A stretch of 64,000 nt of DNA from Alloboseaceae bacterium BT-24-1 (GTDB lineage: Bacteria > Pseudomonadota > Alphaproteobacteria > Rhizobiales > Beijerinckiaceae). The notes under the pieces are model-generated. The model was not told the DNA's origin. It did not search any database and worked only from the letters and a program-made list of their open reading frames with translations. The stretch is taken from the NCBI GenBank assembly GCA_025846845.1, contig JAOYTL010000017.1:71781-135780 (forward strand), written 5' to 3'. A program made the translations under genes and the position numbers. This document shows positions 1-8,387 of this stretch, in pieces. The number at the start of each line of letters is the position of its first letter. Position 1 is the stretch's first letter.

Positions 1-53
1 CCGGGATGCAGGTCCGGATGATTATGGGCGACGACGAGGATACGCCGGCTCAT
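1..53 (-). CDS. N-terminal fragment of a probable glycosyltransferase (cut by window edge)
   Basis: Only the first 17 codons lie in the window, reading MSRRILVVAHNHPDLHP before the left edge. Its ATG (53-51) overlaps the stop of the methyltransferase gene by four bases (ATGA, 50-53), so it is the next gene of the same minus-strand operon. A first beta strand followed by a His/Asp/Pro-rich turn is typical of the start of GT-B fold family 4 glycosyltransferases. The operon context, a GT2 enzyme and a methyltransferase, supports that. The assignment rests on very few residues. Confidence 0.55.
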   Translation of the reverse strand, partial: MSRRILVVAHNHPDLHP

Positions 54-883
54 CGCTGGGCTCCCGGTTTCACCGCGACCAGCAGGTCCTGGTAATGGGC
101 CGCGCTCTGGCCGCGCCAATGGCCTGGGTCGAGCCGCTCGATGGCAAGACCGGCCTGCGTCGCATGGTCGAGCAGGAAGCCGGCGTCGATCCCGGCGGCC
201 GCCAGCGGCGCCTCCTCGATCGCATACCAGCCCGGCCCCTCGCCCCAGCGCCGGAACTTTAAGCGCTCCTGGCCGGTGACCTGGCCATCGAGCGCGAAGG
301 CGGTCAGGAACAGCCGTCCGCCCGGCGCCAGCAGGCGCGCGGCTTCGTTGAGGTAGACCACGAGCTCATCCGGCGGCAGATGCGTCGCCACCGAGGTCAT
401 GGTGATGAAGTCGAAGCTCTGGTTGGCGAAGCCGAAGCGCACCTCATTGCCCGGCAGCGAACCCTGCGGATTGTAGAGCGGGTGGGCGATGTCGAGGCGC
501 TGGAAGCGGAAACGCGGATAGGCCGGAGAGATCGTCTGGGCGCACCAGAGGATGCCGTCCATGACCGGATCGACGCCGTCATAGCTGCCGCGCTCGGGGT
601 CGAGATATTGCGTCAGCGGTACTGCCATGCGGCCGATGCCGCAGCCGATGTCGAAGACGCGCTCATGCGGCTTCAATCGGCCGATCCGGACGAAATGGCC
701 GAGGAATTCGGCGCCGATGGCGCGATAATCGCCATCACCGACGAAGATCGAATCCGGCGGCGGGTGCGGCAGGAAGCGGTTCGTCTGGACATGGGCCATC
801 AGCCAGGCGAGCTCGGGGCTCGCCGGCTCGATCGCGGGCGCCGGTTCCGGCGTGGTCTGTCGCAAGGCCAGGGTCGCCGTCAT
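50..883 (-). CDS. SAM-dependent class I methyltransferase
   Basis: A 277-residue protein with the Rossmann-type SAM motif VFDIGCGIGRMAVPL at about residues 75-90. A later acidic strand (SFDFITMTSVATHLPPDE) and the post-motif segment ARLLAPGGRLFLTAF are both standard for class I small-molecule or glycan methyltransferases. The start at 883 has a strong ribosome binding site (AGGAGGG) and overlaps the stop of the GT2 gene by four bases. Its downstream neighbour also overlaps by four bases. The substrate cannot be read from sequence; the position between two glycosyltransferases suggests methylation of a surface glycan, possibly as capping or modification. Confidence 0.85.
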   Translation of the reverse strand: MTATLALRQTTPEPAPAIEPASPELAWLMAHVQTNRFLPHPPPDSIFVGDGDYRAIGAEFLGHFVRIGRLKPHERVFDIGCGIGRMAVPLTQYLDPERGSYDGVDPVMDGILWCAQTISPAYPRFRFQRLDIAHPLYNPQGSLPGNEVRFGFANQSFDFITMTSVATHLPPDELVVYLNEAARLLAPGGRLFLTAFALDGQVTGQERLKFRRWGEGPGWYAIEEAPLAAAGIDAGFLLDHATQAGLAIERLDPGHWRGQSAAHYQDLLVAVKPGAQR

Positions 884-3183
884 GCAGCTGTCGCCCTCCT
901 GAGATTGGCGCGGGAGAGGAGAAATTCAGCGTCAGCACGCAGTCCCTGCACCGGTGCGGGCTGCTGCGACGCGGGTTTGTCGATCGCCGCCATCAGCGCC
1001 TCGATCTGCCCGTCCCAGCGCTTCGTCTGGAGCCAGGAATTGTGCTGCGAGGCGACACCGCGGGTGTAGTCGATGCTCTTCGAGATCGACTGGCGCTCGA
1101 GATGGTAGAGCGAGACGCTGGGCACATAGACCACGCCGAGCCCGGCCCGGGCGATCTTCAGGCAGAGGTCGCTGTCCTCGTAGTCGCCGATCACATAGCT
1201 GTCGTCGAAGCCGCCGACCTCCATGAACAGCGCCCGCGACAGCACGATGCAGGCGCCGGTGACGCCGGGCACCGGCCGCTCGACATTGGCCGGCGCGTAT
1301 CCGCTTGGCATGCCCTTGAAGTAATGATGGTTGAGCCAGGTGCCTTTGCTGTCGCGCTTGAAGTAAAGCCCGGCATGCTGCAGCGAGCCGTCATCGTAGA
1401 GCAGCTTGGGACCGACCGCGCCGATGCGCTTGTGCCGGTCGAGCCGCTGGACCAGTGCCGGCAGCCAGCCTTCGCTGTCAGGGATCACGTCGGAGTTGAC
1501 CAGGGCCAGCGCCGACCCGCGCGAGGCGGCCGCGCCGGCATTGCAGGCGGCGGAGAAGCCGCCATTGCGGCCCATCACGACGAGCTGCATCGGCAGTCCG
1601 TAGGCGAGGAAGAGCCCGCCGAGGAGATGGGCCACCTCGGCCTCATGCTCTGGCGAATCGAGCACATAGATCAGCTCGGCCTGCTCGCCGAACCAGCGAT
1701 CGGCCGCGAAAGCGGCGACCTGCACGCGCAGGAACTCATAGACGCGATAGAGCGGGATCACGACCGAGACGGTCGGGTTTGCCGGCGCCTTGCCGAAGTT
1801 TCTGATCTGCGGTTCCGGCAGGGTCTCGCGCAGCGCCTTCTGGCATTCCGCCAGCACCGGCGCGATCGTTCGCTCCAGCATCTGCGCGCTGAGATGCTGC
1901 GGTGGGATCGCGGCCAGTGCCCGGGCGCGGATGGCGACGGTGTCCGCCGGCTGCACGGCGGGGCGCAGCGACAGGACGGTGCCGGATTTCAGCCTGAGCT
2001 CGACCCGCGGCTGCAGCACCGGCGCGCCCGAGGCGTAGCCCGGGACCAGTGCCGCGAAGCCGGTGGCGCGCTTCACGTCACCATTGGAGCCGGCCGGCAG
2101 CAGTGCCGGGAAACGCTCGAGCCGCTCGAGCACCGGGGTCGGCTCGCCTTCGGAGCGGTGCAGCAGCACCTGTTCGACCACACCCTCGGCATCGCGATAC
2201 CAGCCGCCCAGCAACAGGCCGGCCGGGGTCGTGATGGCAAGGTCGAGCTCGGCCGAAGGCACGTCGTCATTGCGCCGCACGGTCTGGACGGCGAGGGGAA
2301 GCCGGCGCTGCATCTCGATCGCCAGCAGACGGCCCTGTTCGGAGAGCCCGGTGAGCTGTTCCACGAGCCAGTTTCGCAGGCCGTCGCGCTGGCTGGCCTT
2401 GCCCGCCCACCAGCGTCCCAGCGAGGGAATGTCCTGCCGCGGCGTGACCGCGCGGACGATCAGCCCGGATTCAGCCTGCAGGATCAGCAGGCCGCCGGCC
2501 TGAGGTGAGAATTCGTCGACGATCAGGTGCAGGGGCCGGTTGCCGGCGCGATCCGGGCGCCCGAGCCGCGGCCTGGCGGAGAGGCGCGAGAGCCCGCCCG
2601 AATCGAGCCTGTAGGCGGTGCGCACGCCGGAGAGGCGGCCTGGAACCGTCGATTCCAGCAGGACCTTGCCCTCGGCGAGCCGTGTGACAGGTGTCGCCGT
2701 CGCCGGCTTGCGCGCGAGAAGCAGCAGGAATTGGCGCAGGAAACCAAGATAGCTCGCGCTCTCGCTGAGGCCGAACAGGCTGGGCCAATGGCCGATCAGG
2801 GCGTTGGCGAGCGTGCGGCGCGCATCCGGCGTGACGTCCCGCATCAACTCGTTCGCATCGGCCATGCCGTGGACGAGATCGGGGTCGAACCGAGCGGTGA
2901 TGTCGCCGCCGGGGCTGTCGTCCGACAGGGTTGCGACAAGGTCGCCGGCGCCATGGCGAAAAACGACCAGCACGCGCATGCGGCCATCGCCGAGGGCGAG
3001 CGCGATCGAGCCGGAGGCAAGGCGCTTCTCGTGCGCCGTCAGCGCAATGCGCGGGCGGGAGAGCACGGGCGCTTCGATGGTCCAGCTCAGCAGGAAGACC
3101 GAGCCGCTCAGCCGGGACAGATCCAGCTGCGGGCTCAGGCCGTCCGCGACCGGGGCAGGCGCGAGGGAGAGCATGGGTGCCAT
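880..3183 (-). CDS. Large glycosyltransferase with C-terminal GT2 domain
   Basis: About 767 residues. The N-terminal 450 or so residues match no family I recognise. A GT2 (GT-A fold) domain covers roughly residues 469-720: it opens with SVVIPLYRVYEFL, carries the metal/nucleotide-site region LVNSDVIPDSEGWLPAL, and continues with GAVGPKLLYDDGSLQHAG, a pattern common in O-antigen and rhamnan glycosyltransferases. I place the start at the ATG at 3183 because the frame further upstream runs through a perfect hairpin (3203-3241); an ATG at 3174 is also possible, and neither has a strong ribosome binding site. It lies 63 bases after the RTX gene on the same strand and overlaps the methyltransferase gene. 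Confidence 0.82.
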   Translation of the reverse strand: MAPMLSLAPAPVADGLSPQLDLSRLSGSVFLLSWTIEAPVLSRPRIALTAHEKRLASGSIALALGDGRMRVLVVFRHGAGDLVATLSDDSPGGDITARFDPDLVHGMADANELMRDVTPDARRTLANALIGHWPSLFGLSESASYLGFLRQFLLLLARKPATATPVTRLAEGKVLLESTVPGRLSGVRTAYRLDSGGLSRLSARPRLGRPDRAGNRPLHLIVDEFSPQAGGLLILQAESGLIVRAVTPRQDIPSLGRWWAGKASQRDGLRNWLVEQLTGLSEQGRLLAIEMQRRLPLAVQTVRRNDDVPSAELDLAITTPAGLLLGGWYRDAEGVVEQVLLHRSEGEPTPVLERLERFPALLPAGSNGDVKRATGFAALVPGYASGAPVLQPRVELRLKSGTVLSLRPAVQPADTVAIRARALAAIPPQHLSAQMLERTIAPVLAECQKALRETLPEPQIRNFGKAPANPTVSVVIPLYRVYEFLRVQVAAFAADRWFGEQAELIYVLDSPEHEAEVAHLLGGLFLAYGLPMQLVVMGRNGGFSAACNAGAAASRGSALALVNSDVIPDSEGWLPALVQRLDRHKRIGAVGPKLLYDDGSLQHAGLYFKRDSKGTWLNHHYFKGMPSGYAPANVERPVPGVTGACIVLSRALFMEVGGFDDSYVIGDYEDSDLCLKIARAGLGVVYVPSVSLYHLERQSISKSIDYTRGVASQHNSWLQTKRWDGQIEALMAAIDKPASQQPAPVQGLRADAEFLLSRANLRRATAA

Positions 3184-3202
3184 GTTCCGAAAAGGGCAGG
3201 GA

Positions 3203-3241
3203 TGCGGTGCCGGCTGGAAGAAAAATCCAGCCGGCACCGCA
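3203..3241 (-). terminator. Perfect 15-bp hairpin between RTX gene and GT2 gene
   Basis: Arms 3203-3217 and 3227-3241 are exact reverse complements, with a nine-base A-rich loop. The hairpin begins five bases after the RTX stop codon and ends 19 bases before the chosen GT2 start. No T-tract follows it directly on the minus strand (the next bases are CATCCCTGCCC), so it may act as a partial terminator or an mRNA 3'-end stabiliser rather than a full stop. Confidence 0.75.
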
Positions 3242-3246
3242 CTGCG

Positions 3247-4041
3247 TCAGGCGACCGTGAAGTAGGAGTTCGGGTCGGCCTGGATGTCTTCGGCGGTGAC
3301 GCCGACGATGGTCACGGTGTCGCCATTGCCGAGATCAATGACGGCATTGCCGCCAACCGTGGTGGCGCGTGCCGCCACGTCCTCGGCCGAGCCGATATCG
3401 GTGCCGTTGATGCCCGAGGCGACCTGGAGCAGATCGTGGCCGGCGTCGAAGTCGAGCACGACATCGTTGCCGCCGCCGCCATTGAAGACGAAGACGTCGT
3501 CGCCGGCGCCGCCGGAGAGGATGTCGTCGCCAGCACCGGCGAAGAGCAGGTCGTCGCCGGCGCCGCCCAGGATGACGTCGTTACCGGCGCCACCTTCGAG
3601 CACGTCGTTGCCGGCGCCACCCTGCAGGATGTCGCTGCCTTCGCCGCCGAGCAGGATGTCGTCACCCGGCCCGCCCTGCAGCAGGTCGTCGCCGTCGCCG
3701 CCGCGCAGCACGTCGTCACCGGCATTGCCGCGCAGGATGTCGTTGCCCGCTCCGCCTTCGAGGACGTCGTCGCCCTCGCCGCCGAAGAGGTTGTCGTTGC
3801 CGTCGCCGCCGGAGACGATGTCGTCACCCTGGCCGCCGAAGAGCGAATCGTCGCCTTCGCCGCCAGAGAGGAAATCGTTGCCGCCGTCGCCGTAGATCAG
3901 GTCGTCACCTTCCTCGCCGAAGAGCGAGTCGACCTGGTCGCCGCCTTTGACGATGTCGTCGCCGGCGCCCGCGAGAATCACGTCACTGAAACGCGTCCCT
4001 ATCAAGAAATCATCGAACGCACTGCCTTCGATCGTGGCCAT
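3247..4041 (-). CDS. RTX-repeat-only secreted calcium-binding protein
   Basis: A 264-residue acidic protein. From about residue 6 to 185 it is an unbroken series of roughly 20 nine-residue RTX repeats, 18 of them from residue 24 on, mostly of the form GGxGxDxLx (for example GGAGNDVLE, GGEGDDVLE). Such repeats fold into a calcium-loaded parallel beta roll. The last 79 residues resemble the C-terminal secretion region of serralysin-type proteins and end DPNSYFTVA, consistent with a type I secretion signal. There is no N-terminal signal peptide and no separate catalytic or adhesion domain. The neighbouring ATPase and HlyD-type adaptor genes are the obvious exporter. Probable role: extracellular, perhaps surface-layer or matrix, calcium-binding protein. 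Confidence 0.9.
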   Translation of the reverse strand: MATIEGSAFDDFLIGTRFSDVILAGAGDDIVKGGDQVDSLFGEEGDDLIYGDGGNDFLSGGEGDDSLFGGQGDDIVSGGDGNDNLFGGEGDDVLEGGAGNDILRGNAGDDVLRGGDGDDLLQGGPGDDILLGGEGSDILQGGAGNDVLEGGAGNDVILGGAGDDLLFAGAGDDILSGGAGDDVFVFNGGGGNDVVLDFDAGHDLLQVASGINGTDIGSAEDVAARATTVGGNAVIDLGNGDTVTIVGVTAEDIQADPNSYFTVA

Positions 4042-4352
4042 TCGTCACCTCCTGGGTGATCAGAGAGCACCTTCGGATTTGCAGAAATATTTCTGCATTC
4101 TCCGAATAACGGTGCGGTTCTGACGGCGAACCCAAAGGACGCCATCGTCGACGAGCGAGAGAGTAGCCAAGATATTCTGCTTATCAAGCAATCTATTATG
4201 ACTTTTTTGCGATGCAGCAAAGTTATTGTCTTTTTATATATTATTGAAGCGAGGATTATTGCCTGATGTTGCTACGAAATTCGAAGTGTTTATTCTGCAA
4301 TAATCATTGCAGATTCCGCTGCATCGTTCATCAGGCGGGGTGATCGGCGAGT
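4042..4352 (-). promoter_or_regulatory. AT-rich intergenic region carrying the RTX gene promoter
   Basis: A 311-base gap between the end of the HlyD-type gene and the RTX start, both on the minus strand. It is far richer in A+T than its surroundings, especially 4180-4300 with runs such as TTTTTTGC and TTTTTATATATTATT. The RTX gene therefore very probably has its own promoter. A weak minus-strand pair, TTTGCT and CATAAT, lies in 4196-4225, but the 15-base spacing is poor and I do not assign it. Just upstream of the RTX ATG the minus strand reads CCCAGGAGGTGACGA, an excellent ribosome binding site. Confidence 0.55.
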
Positions 4353-5708
4353 TCAATCCTCCCTGAAGGCGCGGTTGAAGCTGTCCCTGATCGGCGAGAG
4401 CAGGTAATCGGCCGCAAAACGCCGGCCGTTGACGATCAGCACCTCGGCGGCCATGCCGGCATGCAGTGTCACTTTGTTCTCGCGCAGGCTCTCCGGTGTG
4501 ATCTCGGCGCGGACCACGAAGAAGGCAATGCCGGTCTTCTCATCGACCAGCTGGTCGGCTGCGACATAGCTGACCTTCGCCTGGAGCGGGGGCAGGAGCC
4601 GCGCATTGAAGGCGGTCAGCCTGACCTGCGTGTCGGCGCCGACGCGAACCGAGTCGATATCGCGCGGATCGACCTTGGCCTCGACGATCAGCGGCTCCTG
4701 CTCGGGCACGATGTCGAGGATCGCCTCGCCCGCGGCGACGGCGCTGCCGGCGGTGCGCATCCGGATATTGGCGACGATGCCTTCCTGCGGCGAGATCAGC
4801 ACGAGCCGGCGCAGCACATCCTGCGCCTGGACGATGCGCTCGACCACCTCCGAGAGCTGGAGCTGGCTGTCCTGCAGATCCTTGGCGATCTCGCTCTGGC
4901 GTTCGAGGCTGATCGACTTGATCTCGAGCTCGGCCCCGGCGACGGCCTGTTCGGCCTTGGCCATGCGCGCCTTCATCTCGCCGGCCCGCCCGGTGAGCTC
5001 GCTTTGCCTGGTCTGCAGCTCGACGAGCTGGGAGCGCTTGGCGTAGCGCTTTTCGTAGAGGTCCGCGATCGTCTTCACTTCCTCGTCGATCAGCGTGCGC
5101 TGGTTGCGCACGGCGTCGATCTGCGCCTGCAGCGCTTCGGCCTCGGCCTGATGCTGCTCGATCACGCGCTGCTGGATGCGGATCTTGCCGTCATAGACCT
5201 GGGTGCGGGCGCGAAAGAGCACGCGTTCGGCCGTGATCACCTCGCGGGCGATCGGCGTCAGCGCCTTCGCGATATCATCAGGGAAATCGATCGCGGTCGT
5301 CTCGTTCTGCTCGGCTCGCAGCCGGGCCAGCCTCGCCTCGAGGCCGACGCGCTTGGCCTGGAGCTGCTGCAACTCGGCACGGGCGCGGGCATCTTCCAGC
5401 TTGAGCAGGGGCTCGTCCTTGGCGACGCGCTCGCCCTCGGCCTTGAGCAGGGTCTTGAGAATGCCGCCTTCGAGATGGCTCACCGTCTTGCGCCGGCTGT
5501 CGACGATGACGGTTCCCTGTGCGACGGCCGCATTGTCGAGCCGGGCCGTCACCGCCCAGGCGCCGAAACCACCGAAGCCGATCGCCACCGCGGCGACGCC
5601 GGCAAGGACGAGATTGCGCAGCGAGGGCATGCGCTCCTCGGGCTCCGCCTCGATCGTCATCGGCACGAGCGCACGGTCCGGCCGGCGCAGCATCGGGAGA
5701 TCGCTCAT
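4353..5708 (-). CDS. HlyD-family type I secretion periplasmic adaptor
   Basis: A 451-residue membrane-fusion protein of the HlyD/PrtE/RsaE type. A cytoplasmic N-terminus is followed by one transmembrane segment at about residues 31-53 (LVLAGVAAVAIGFGGFGAW), a biotinyl-lipoyl-like beta domain (VSHLEGGILKTLLKAEGERV), a long Glu/Gln/Arg-rich coiled-coil hairpin of about 200 residues, and a C-terminal beta-barrel region. It bridges the inner-membrane ATPase and a TolC-like outer-membrane channel, which is not in this window. The start at 5708 overlaps the stop of the ATPase gene by four bases (ATGA). Confidence 0.92.
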   Translation of the reverse strand: MSDLPMLRRPDRALVPMTIEAEPEERMPSLRNLVLAGVAAVAIGFGGFGAWAVTARLDNAAVAQGTVIVDSRRKTVSHLEGGILKTLLKAEGERVAKDEPLLKLEDARARAELQQLQAKRVGLEARLARLRAEQNETTAIDFPDDIAKALTPIAREVITAERVLFRARTQVYDGKIRIQQRVIEQHQAEAEALQAQIDAVRNQRTLIDEEVKTIADLYEKRYAKRSQLVELQTRQSELTGRAGEMKARMAKAEQAVAGAELEIKSISLERQSEIAKDLQDSQLQLSEVVERIVQAQDVLRRLVLISPQEGIVANIRMRTAGSAVAAGEAILDIVPEQEPLIVEAKVDPRDIDSVRVGADTQVRLTAFNARLLPPLQAKVSYVAADQLVDEKTGIAFFVVRAEITPESLRENKVTLHAGMAAEVLIVNGRRFAADYLLSPIRDSFNRAFRED

Positions 5709-7447
5709 GCGCTCACCTCGCGGGGTGCAGGCGTTTGCTTGGCTGGGTCGAGCTCGACGATGCCGCCGGGCGTGATCATGCCAGCGATCGCCGAGCGCGG
5801 GCCGAACTGGGCGACGCGGCCCTCGCGCAGCACCAGGATCTTGTCGACGACCTGCATCACCGAGGGACGATGCGCGATCAGCACGATGATGGCGCCGCTC
5901 TCGCGAGCGGCGTTGATGGCCCGGATCAGGCTCTGCTCGCCCTCGGCGTCGAGGTTGGCATTGGGCTCGTCCAGCACGATGAGACGAGGCATGCCGTAGA
6001 GCGCCCGCGCCAGGCCGATGCGCTGGCGCTGGCCGCCCGACAGCTTGAAGTCGCTGTCGGCGACACTGGTGTCGTAGCCCAGCGGCAGCCGGCCGATCAG
6101 CTCGTGCACGCCGGCGATGCGGGCAGCCTCGAGGATGGCGTGCGGGTCCGGCTTGCGCATGCGGGCGATGTTCTCGGCGATGGTGCCGTCCAGCAGCGAG
6201 ACCGATTGCGGGAGATAGCCGACCATGTCGCCGAAGGAGCCGCGCTCCCACAGAAAGGTGTTGTGGCCGTCGAGATAGACACCGCCGACATTTGGCCTGA
6301 GCACGCCGACGAGCAGCCGCGCCAGCGTCGATTTGCCGGCTCCGGAGGGACCGACCAGGCCGAGGACCTCGCCCGGCTGCAGCGAGAAGGAGACACCCTT
6401 GATCACGGTCTGCTCGGCGCCCTTGGGCGCATAGACCAGCCGGTCGATGACGAGATCGCCTTCCGTCGCCGGGGTCGGGACGCTCTGGCGCTGCGAGCTC
6501 TGCGATTGCAGAAGCTCGCGCACACGCTTCCAGGCCGCCGCCGCGAGGACCCATTGCCGCCAGTCGGAGATCATCGAGTCGAACGGGGCCAGTAGCCGGC
6601 CGAGCAGGATGCTGGCCGCCATCAGCGTGCCGATCGTGACCTCGTGCTTGATGATCAGCACCGCGCCGGTCGCATAGATGGCGAGTTGCATGGTCATGCG
6701 GCTGGAGCGGGTCACGGCTGCGATGAACTTGCCGCGCCGCGTGCCGAGATCGAGATGCTCCAGCATCGCGACCTGCTTGGCCCGCCAGCGGCTGGACAGC
6801 GCCGGCAGCATGCCCATCGCCTCGATCGTCTCGGCATGGCGCAGGCTGGCGCTGATCTCGTTGATCGAAGCGACGCCTTCCTCGTTGGCATCCTTGAGCG
6901 CGCGCCGGGTCAGCATGTCGGAGAGGACGCCGAGCAGCAGCAGGATCAGGAGCGAAGCCAAGCCGACCAGGCCATAGACCCAATGGAAGGCGAAGAGAAC
7001 CGCGAGGAAGATCGGTGACCACATCGCCTCCAGCGGCGTCGCGATCGCCGAACTCGCGATGAAGTAGCGGATCTCATTGAGGTCGCGGATCGCCTGCGTC
7101 GCCTGCCCGGAGCCTTTCTCCAGCGAGGTCGAGACGGCGGCCTGCATTGCCGGCAGGTTGAGCCGGCGGGCAAAGATGCTCGCCATCGTCTGGAAGGTCA
7201 GCGACCGGATGAACTCGACCGCGCCATAGAGCGCGAGCCCTCCGACGGCGATCACCAGCAGCATGGTGAGCGTGTCGTAGCTGCGGCTGACGATGACGCG
7301 ATCCTGCACCTGCAGCATGAACAGCGGCACGGTCAGCAGCAGGATGTTGACGCAGAAGCTGAGGAAGCCGGCATAGGCCAGCCCGCCGGCAAACCCGCGC
7401 TGCAAACCTCGAATCAATGCGTCGGCAGGTTGGGTGGCAACCTTCAT
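5705..7447 (-). CDS. Type I secretion ABC transporter (PrtD-type permease/ATPase)
   Basis: A 580-residue half transporter with an N-terminal membrane domain (first helices around residues 20-60) and a C-terminal ATPase with Walker A GPSGAGKST (about 366), signature LSGGQRQRIGLARAL (about 466) and Walker B LIVLDEPNANLD (about 486). There is no N-terminal C39 peptidase domain, which fits exporters of RTX proteins with uncleaved C-terminal signals (PrtD/RsaD class) rather than bacteriocin exporters. I chose the ATG at 7447 because GGAG lies seven bases upstream; a frame start 48 bases earlier lacks this. It is the first gene of the export operon and probably drives secretion of the adjacent RTX protein. 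Confidence 0.93.
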   Translation of the reverse strand: MKVATQPADALIRGLQRGFAGGLAYAGFLSFCVNILLLTVPLFMLQVQDRVIVSRSYDTLTMLLVIAVGGLALYGAVEFIRSLTFQTMASIFARRLNLPAMQAAVSTSLEKGSGQATQAIRDLNEIRYFIASSAIATPLEAMWSPIFLAVLFAFHWVYGLVGLASLLILLLLGVLSDMLTRRALKDANEEGVASINEISASLRHAETIEAMGMLPALSSRWRAKQVAMLEHLDLGTRRGKFIAAVTRSSRMTMQLAIYATGAVLIIKHEVTIGTLMAASILLGRLLAPFDSMISDWRQWVLAAAAWKRVRELLQSQSSQRQSVPTPATEGDLVIDRLVYAPKGAEQTVIKGVSFSLQPGEVLGLVGPSGAGKSTLARLLVGVLRPNVGGVYLDGHNTFLWERGSFGDMVGYLPQSVSLLDGTIAENIARMRKPDPHAILEAARIAGVHELIGRLPLGYDTSVADSDFKLSGGQRQRIGLARALYGMPRLIVLDEPNANLDAEGEQSLIRAINAARESGAIIVLIAHRPSVMQVVDKILVLREGRVAQFGPRSAIAGMITPGGIVELDPAKQTPAPREVSA

Positions 7448-7772
7448 GCAGGTCTCCGAATGGGGGCGGCCATCAGCGGGCGCCGCATGCGCCAAAGCGG
7501 ATGATAACGGATTATGAGCGTTGTCTAAAGCGTCTCACATAAGTCGTGTCCATATTATGACAGATGAGGCCTTGTGAAATAAAGACAATTGCCATGAATA
7601 TGGCAGAACCGTGCTTTATTTCAAATTTTGAAACAGTTCATGACTATGTCGCTATCGGTAAAATCTTAATCTCGTTCCATTCGGGGTGGCATGTGCTTTG
7701 CGTATAGGCTATTCGTCACCCGAAGGGGCTCGGAGGGCTGACTGCTCATTTCGAGATCAGGCGGAGTAGGGA
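7448..7772. promoter_or_regulatory. AT-rich divergent promoter region with nested inverted repeats
   Basis: This 325-base gap separates the type I secretion operon (minus) from the MarR-type regulator (plus). It contains a perfect 10-bp inverted repeat, TGAAATAAAG at 7575-7584 and CTTTATTTCA at 7614-7623, enclosing a second one, GCCAT-GAAT-ATGGC at 7591-7604. Such nested dyads are plausible binding sites for the dimeric MarR-type regulator next door. I see no certain -35/-10 pair. Confidence 0.5.
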
Positions 7773-8387
7773 ATGCATCTAAAACCCCATGACGGCGCTC
7801 GATTCCTAGGCAATGGCTTCAATGGTGATCATCGAGACGGCGTCCGCCGCCTCGAGTCCGAATCGGCGCGGGCGCCGGTGTCGCAGCTCGATCTCGCGCG
7901 CATGGTCGAGCGGGCGAGCCGGCGCTTCCTCGACTACCTCAGGCTCGAGCTCACCAAGCTCGGCGTCGACGACATCTCGCCCTCGCAGGTGATGGTGCTG
8001 TTCACCATCGGCTCTGGCGAGATCGCGGTGCGCGATCTGCTCGACCGCGGCCATTATGTCGGCTCGAACGCGTCCTACAATCTCAAGCAGCTGGTCGAGA
8101 GCGGCTATCTGGAGCGCGGCGCCTCGCCGCGCGACCGTCGCCTCGCCCGGATCTCGCTCTCGCCGAAAGGGCAGCTTCTCGTCGAGCGGTTGAAGCTCGT
8201 CGATGAGACCAGCCAGTTCGGCCAGGGCCTCGACATCGATCTCGACGCCGACCTCCAGACCACCCACGACACCTTGCGCCGCCTCGAACAATGGTGGGGC
8301 GACGCACTACGCTATGGCGGGATTCTGCTGGCTTCATGCACGTCCTATTCGTTCATCGTTCAGGATCTGGTCAGTTCGCTCACCTGA
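7773..8387 (+). CDS. MarR-family regulator, LdtR-like
   Basis: A 204-residue protein with a winged helix-turn-helix over about residues 45-135. The stretch LLDRGHYVGSNASYNLKQL followed by LVESGYLERG and SPRDRRLARISLSPKG is close in style to LdtR, the MarR-type regulator of L,D-transpeptidase and cell-wall genes in rhizobia and Liberibacter. This is recognised from memory of the family, not from a search. It is transcribed away from the type I secretion operon and is a good candidate for its regulator. The last 17 codons overlap the start of the following glycosyltransferase in another frame. The tail after WWGDALRYG is odd for the family and may be read-through of that overlap. Confidence 0.8.
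   Translation: MHLKPHDGARFLGNGFNGDHRDGVRRLESESARAPVSQLDLARMVERASRRFLDYLRLELTKLGVDDISPSQVMVLFTIGSGEIAVRDLLDRGHYVGSNASYNLKQLVESGYLERGASPRDRRLARISLSPKGQLLVERLKLVDETSQFGQGLDIDLDADLQTTHDTLRRLEQWWGDALRYGGILLASCTSYSFIVQDLVSSLT

Noticed and set aside
3184..3237. Upstream start for the GT2 gene at 3237
   Set aside because: This extension would pass through the perfect hairpin 3203-3241 and carries no conserved sequence.
3300..3980. Tandem DNA repeats that could be a CRISPR or VNTR array
   Set aside because: They encode the nine-residue RTX motifs in frame, vary at synonymous sites and have no spacer structure.
2527..4059. A 510-codon open frame on the plus strand opposite the RTX and GT2 genes
   Set aside because: It is a by-product of GC-rich codon bias and of the RTX repeats read in antisense (Val/Asp/Ala periodicity). 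It has no ribosome binding site, and the minus-strand genes have clear domains.
5709..7022. Long upstream extension of the HlyD-type frame
   Set aside because: The extension is antisense-like Arg/Ala/Gly-rich noise over the ATPase gene. The real adaptor starts at ATG 5708, overlapping the ATPase stop by four bases.
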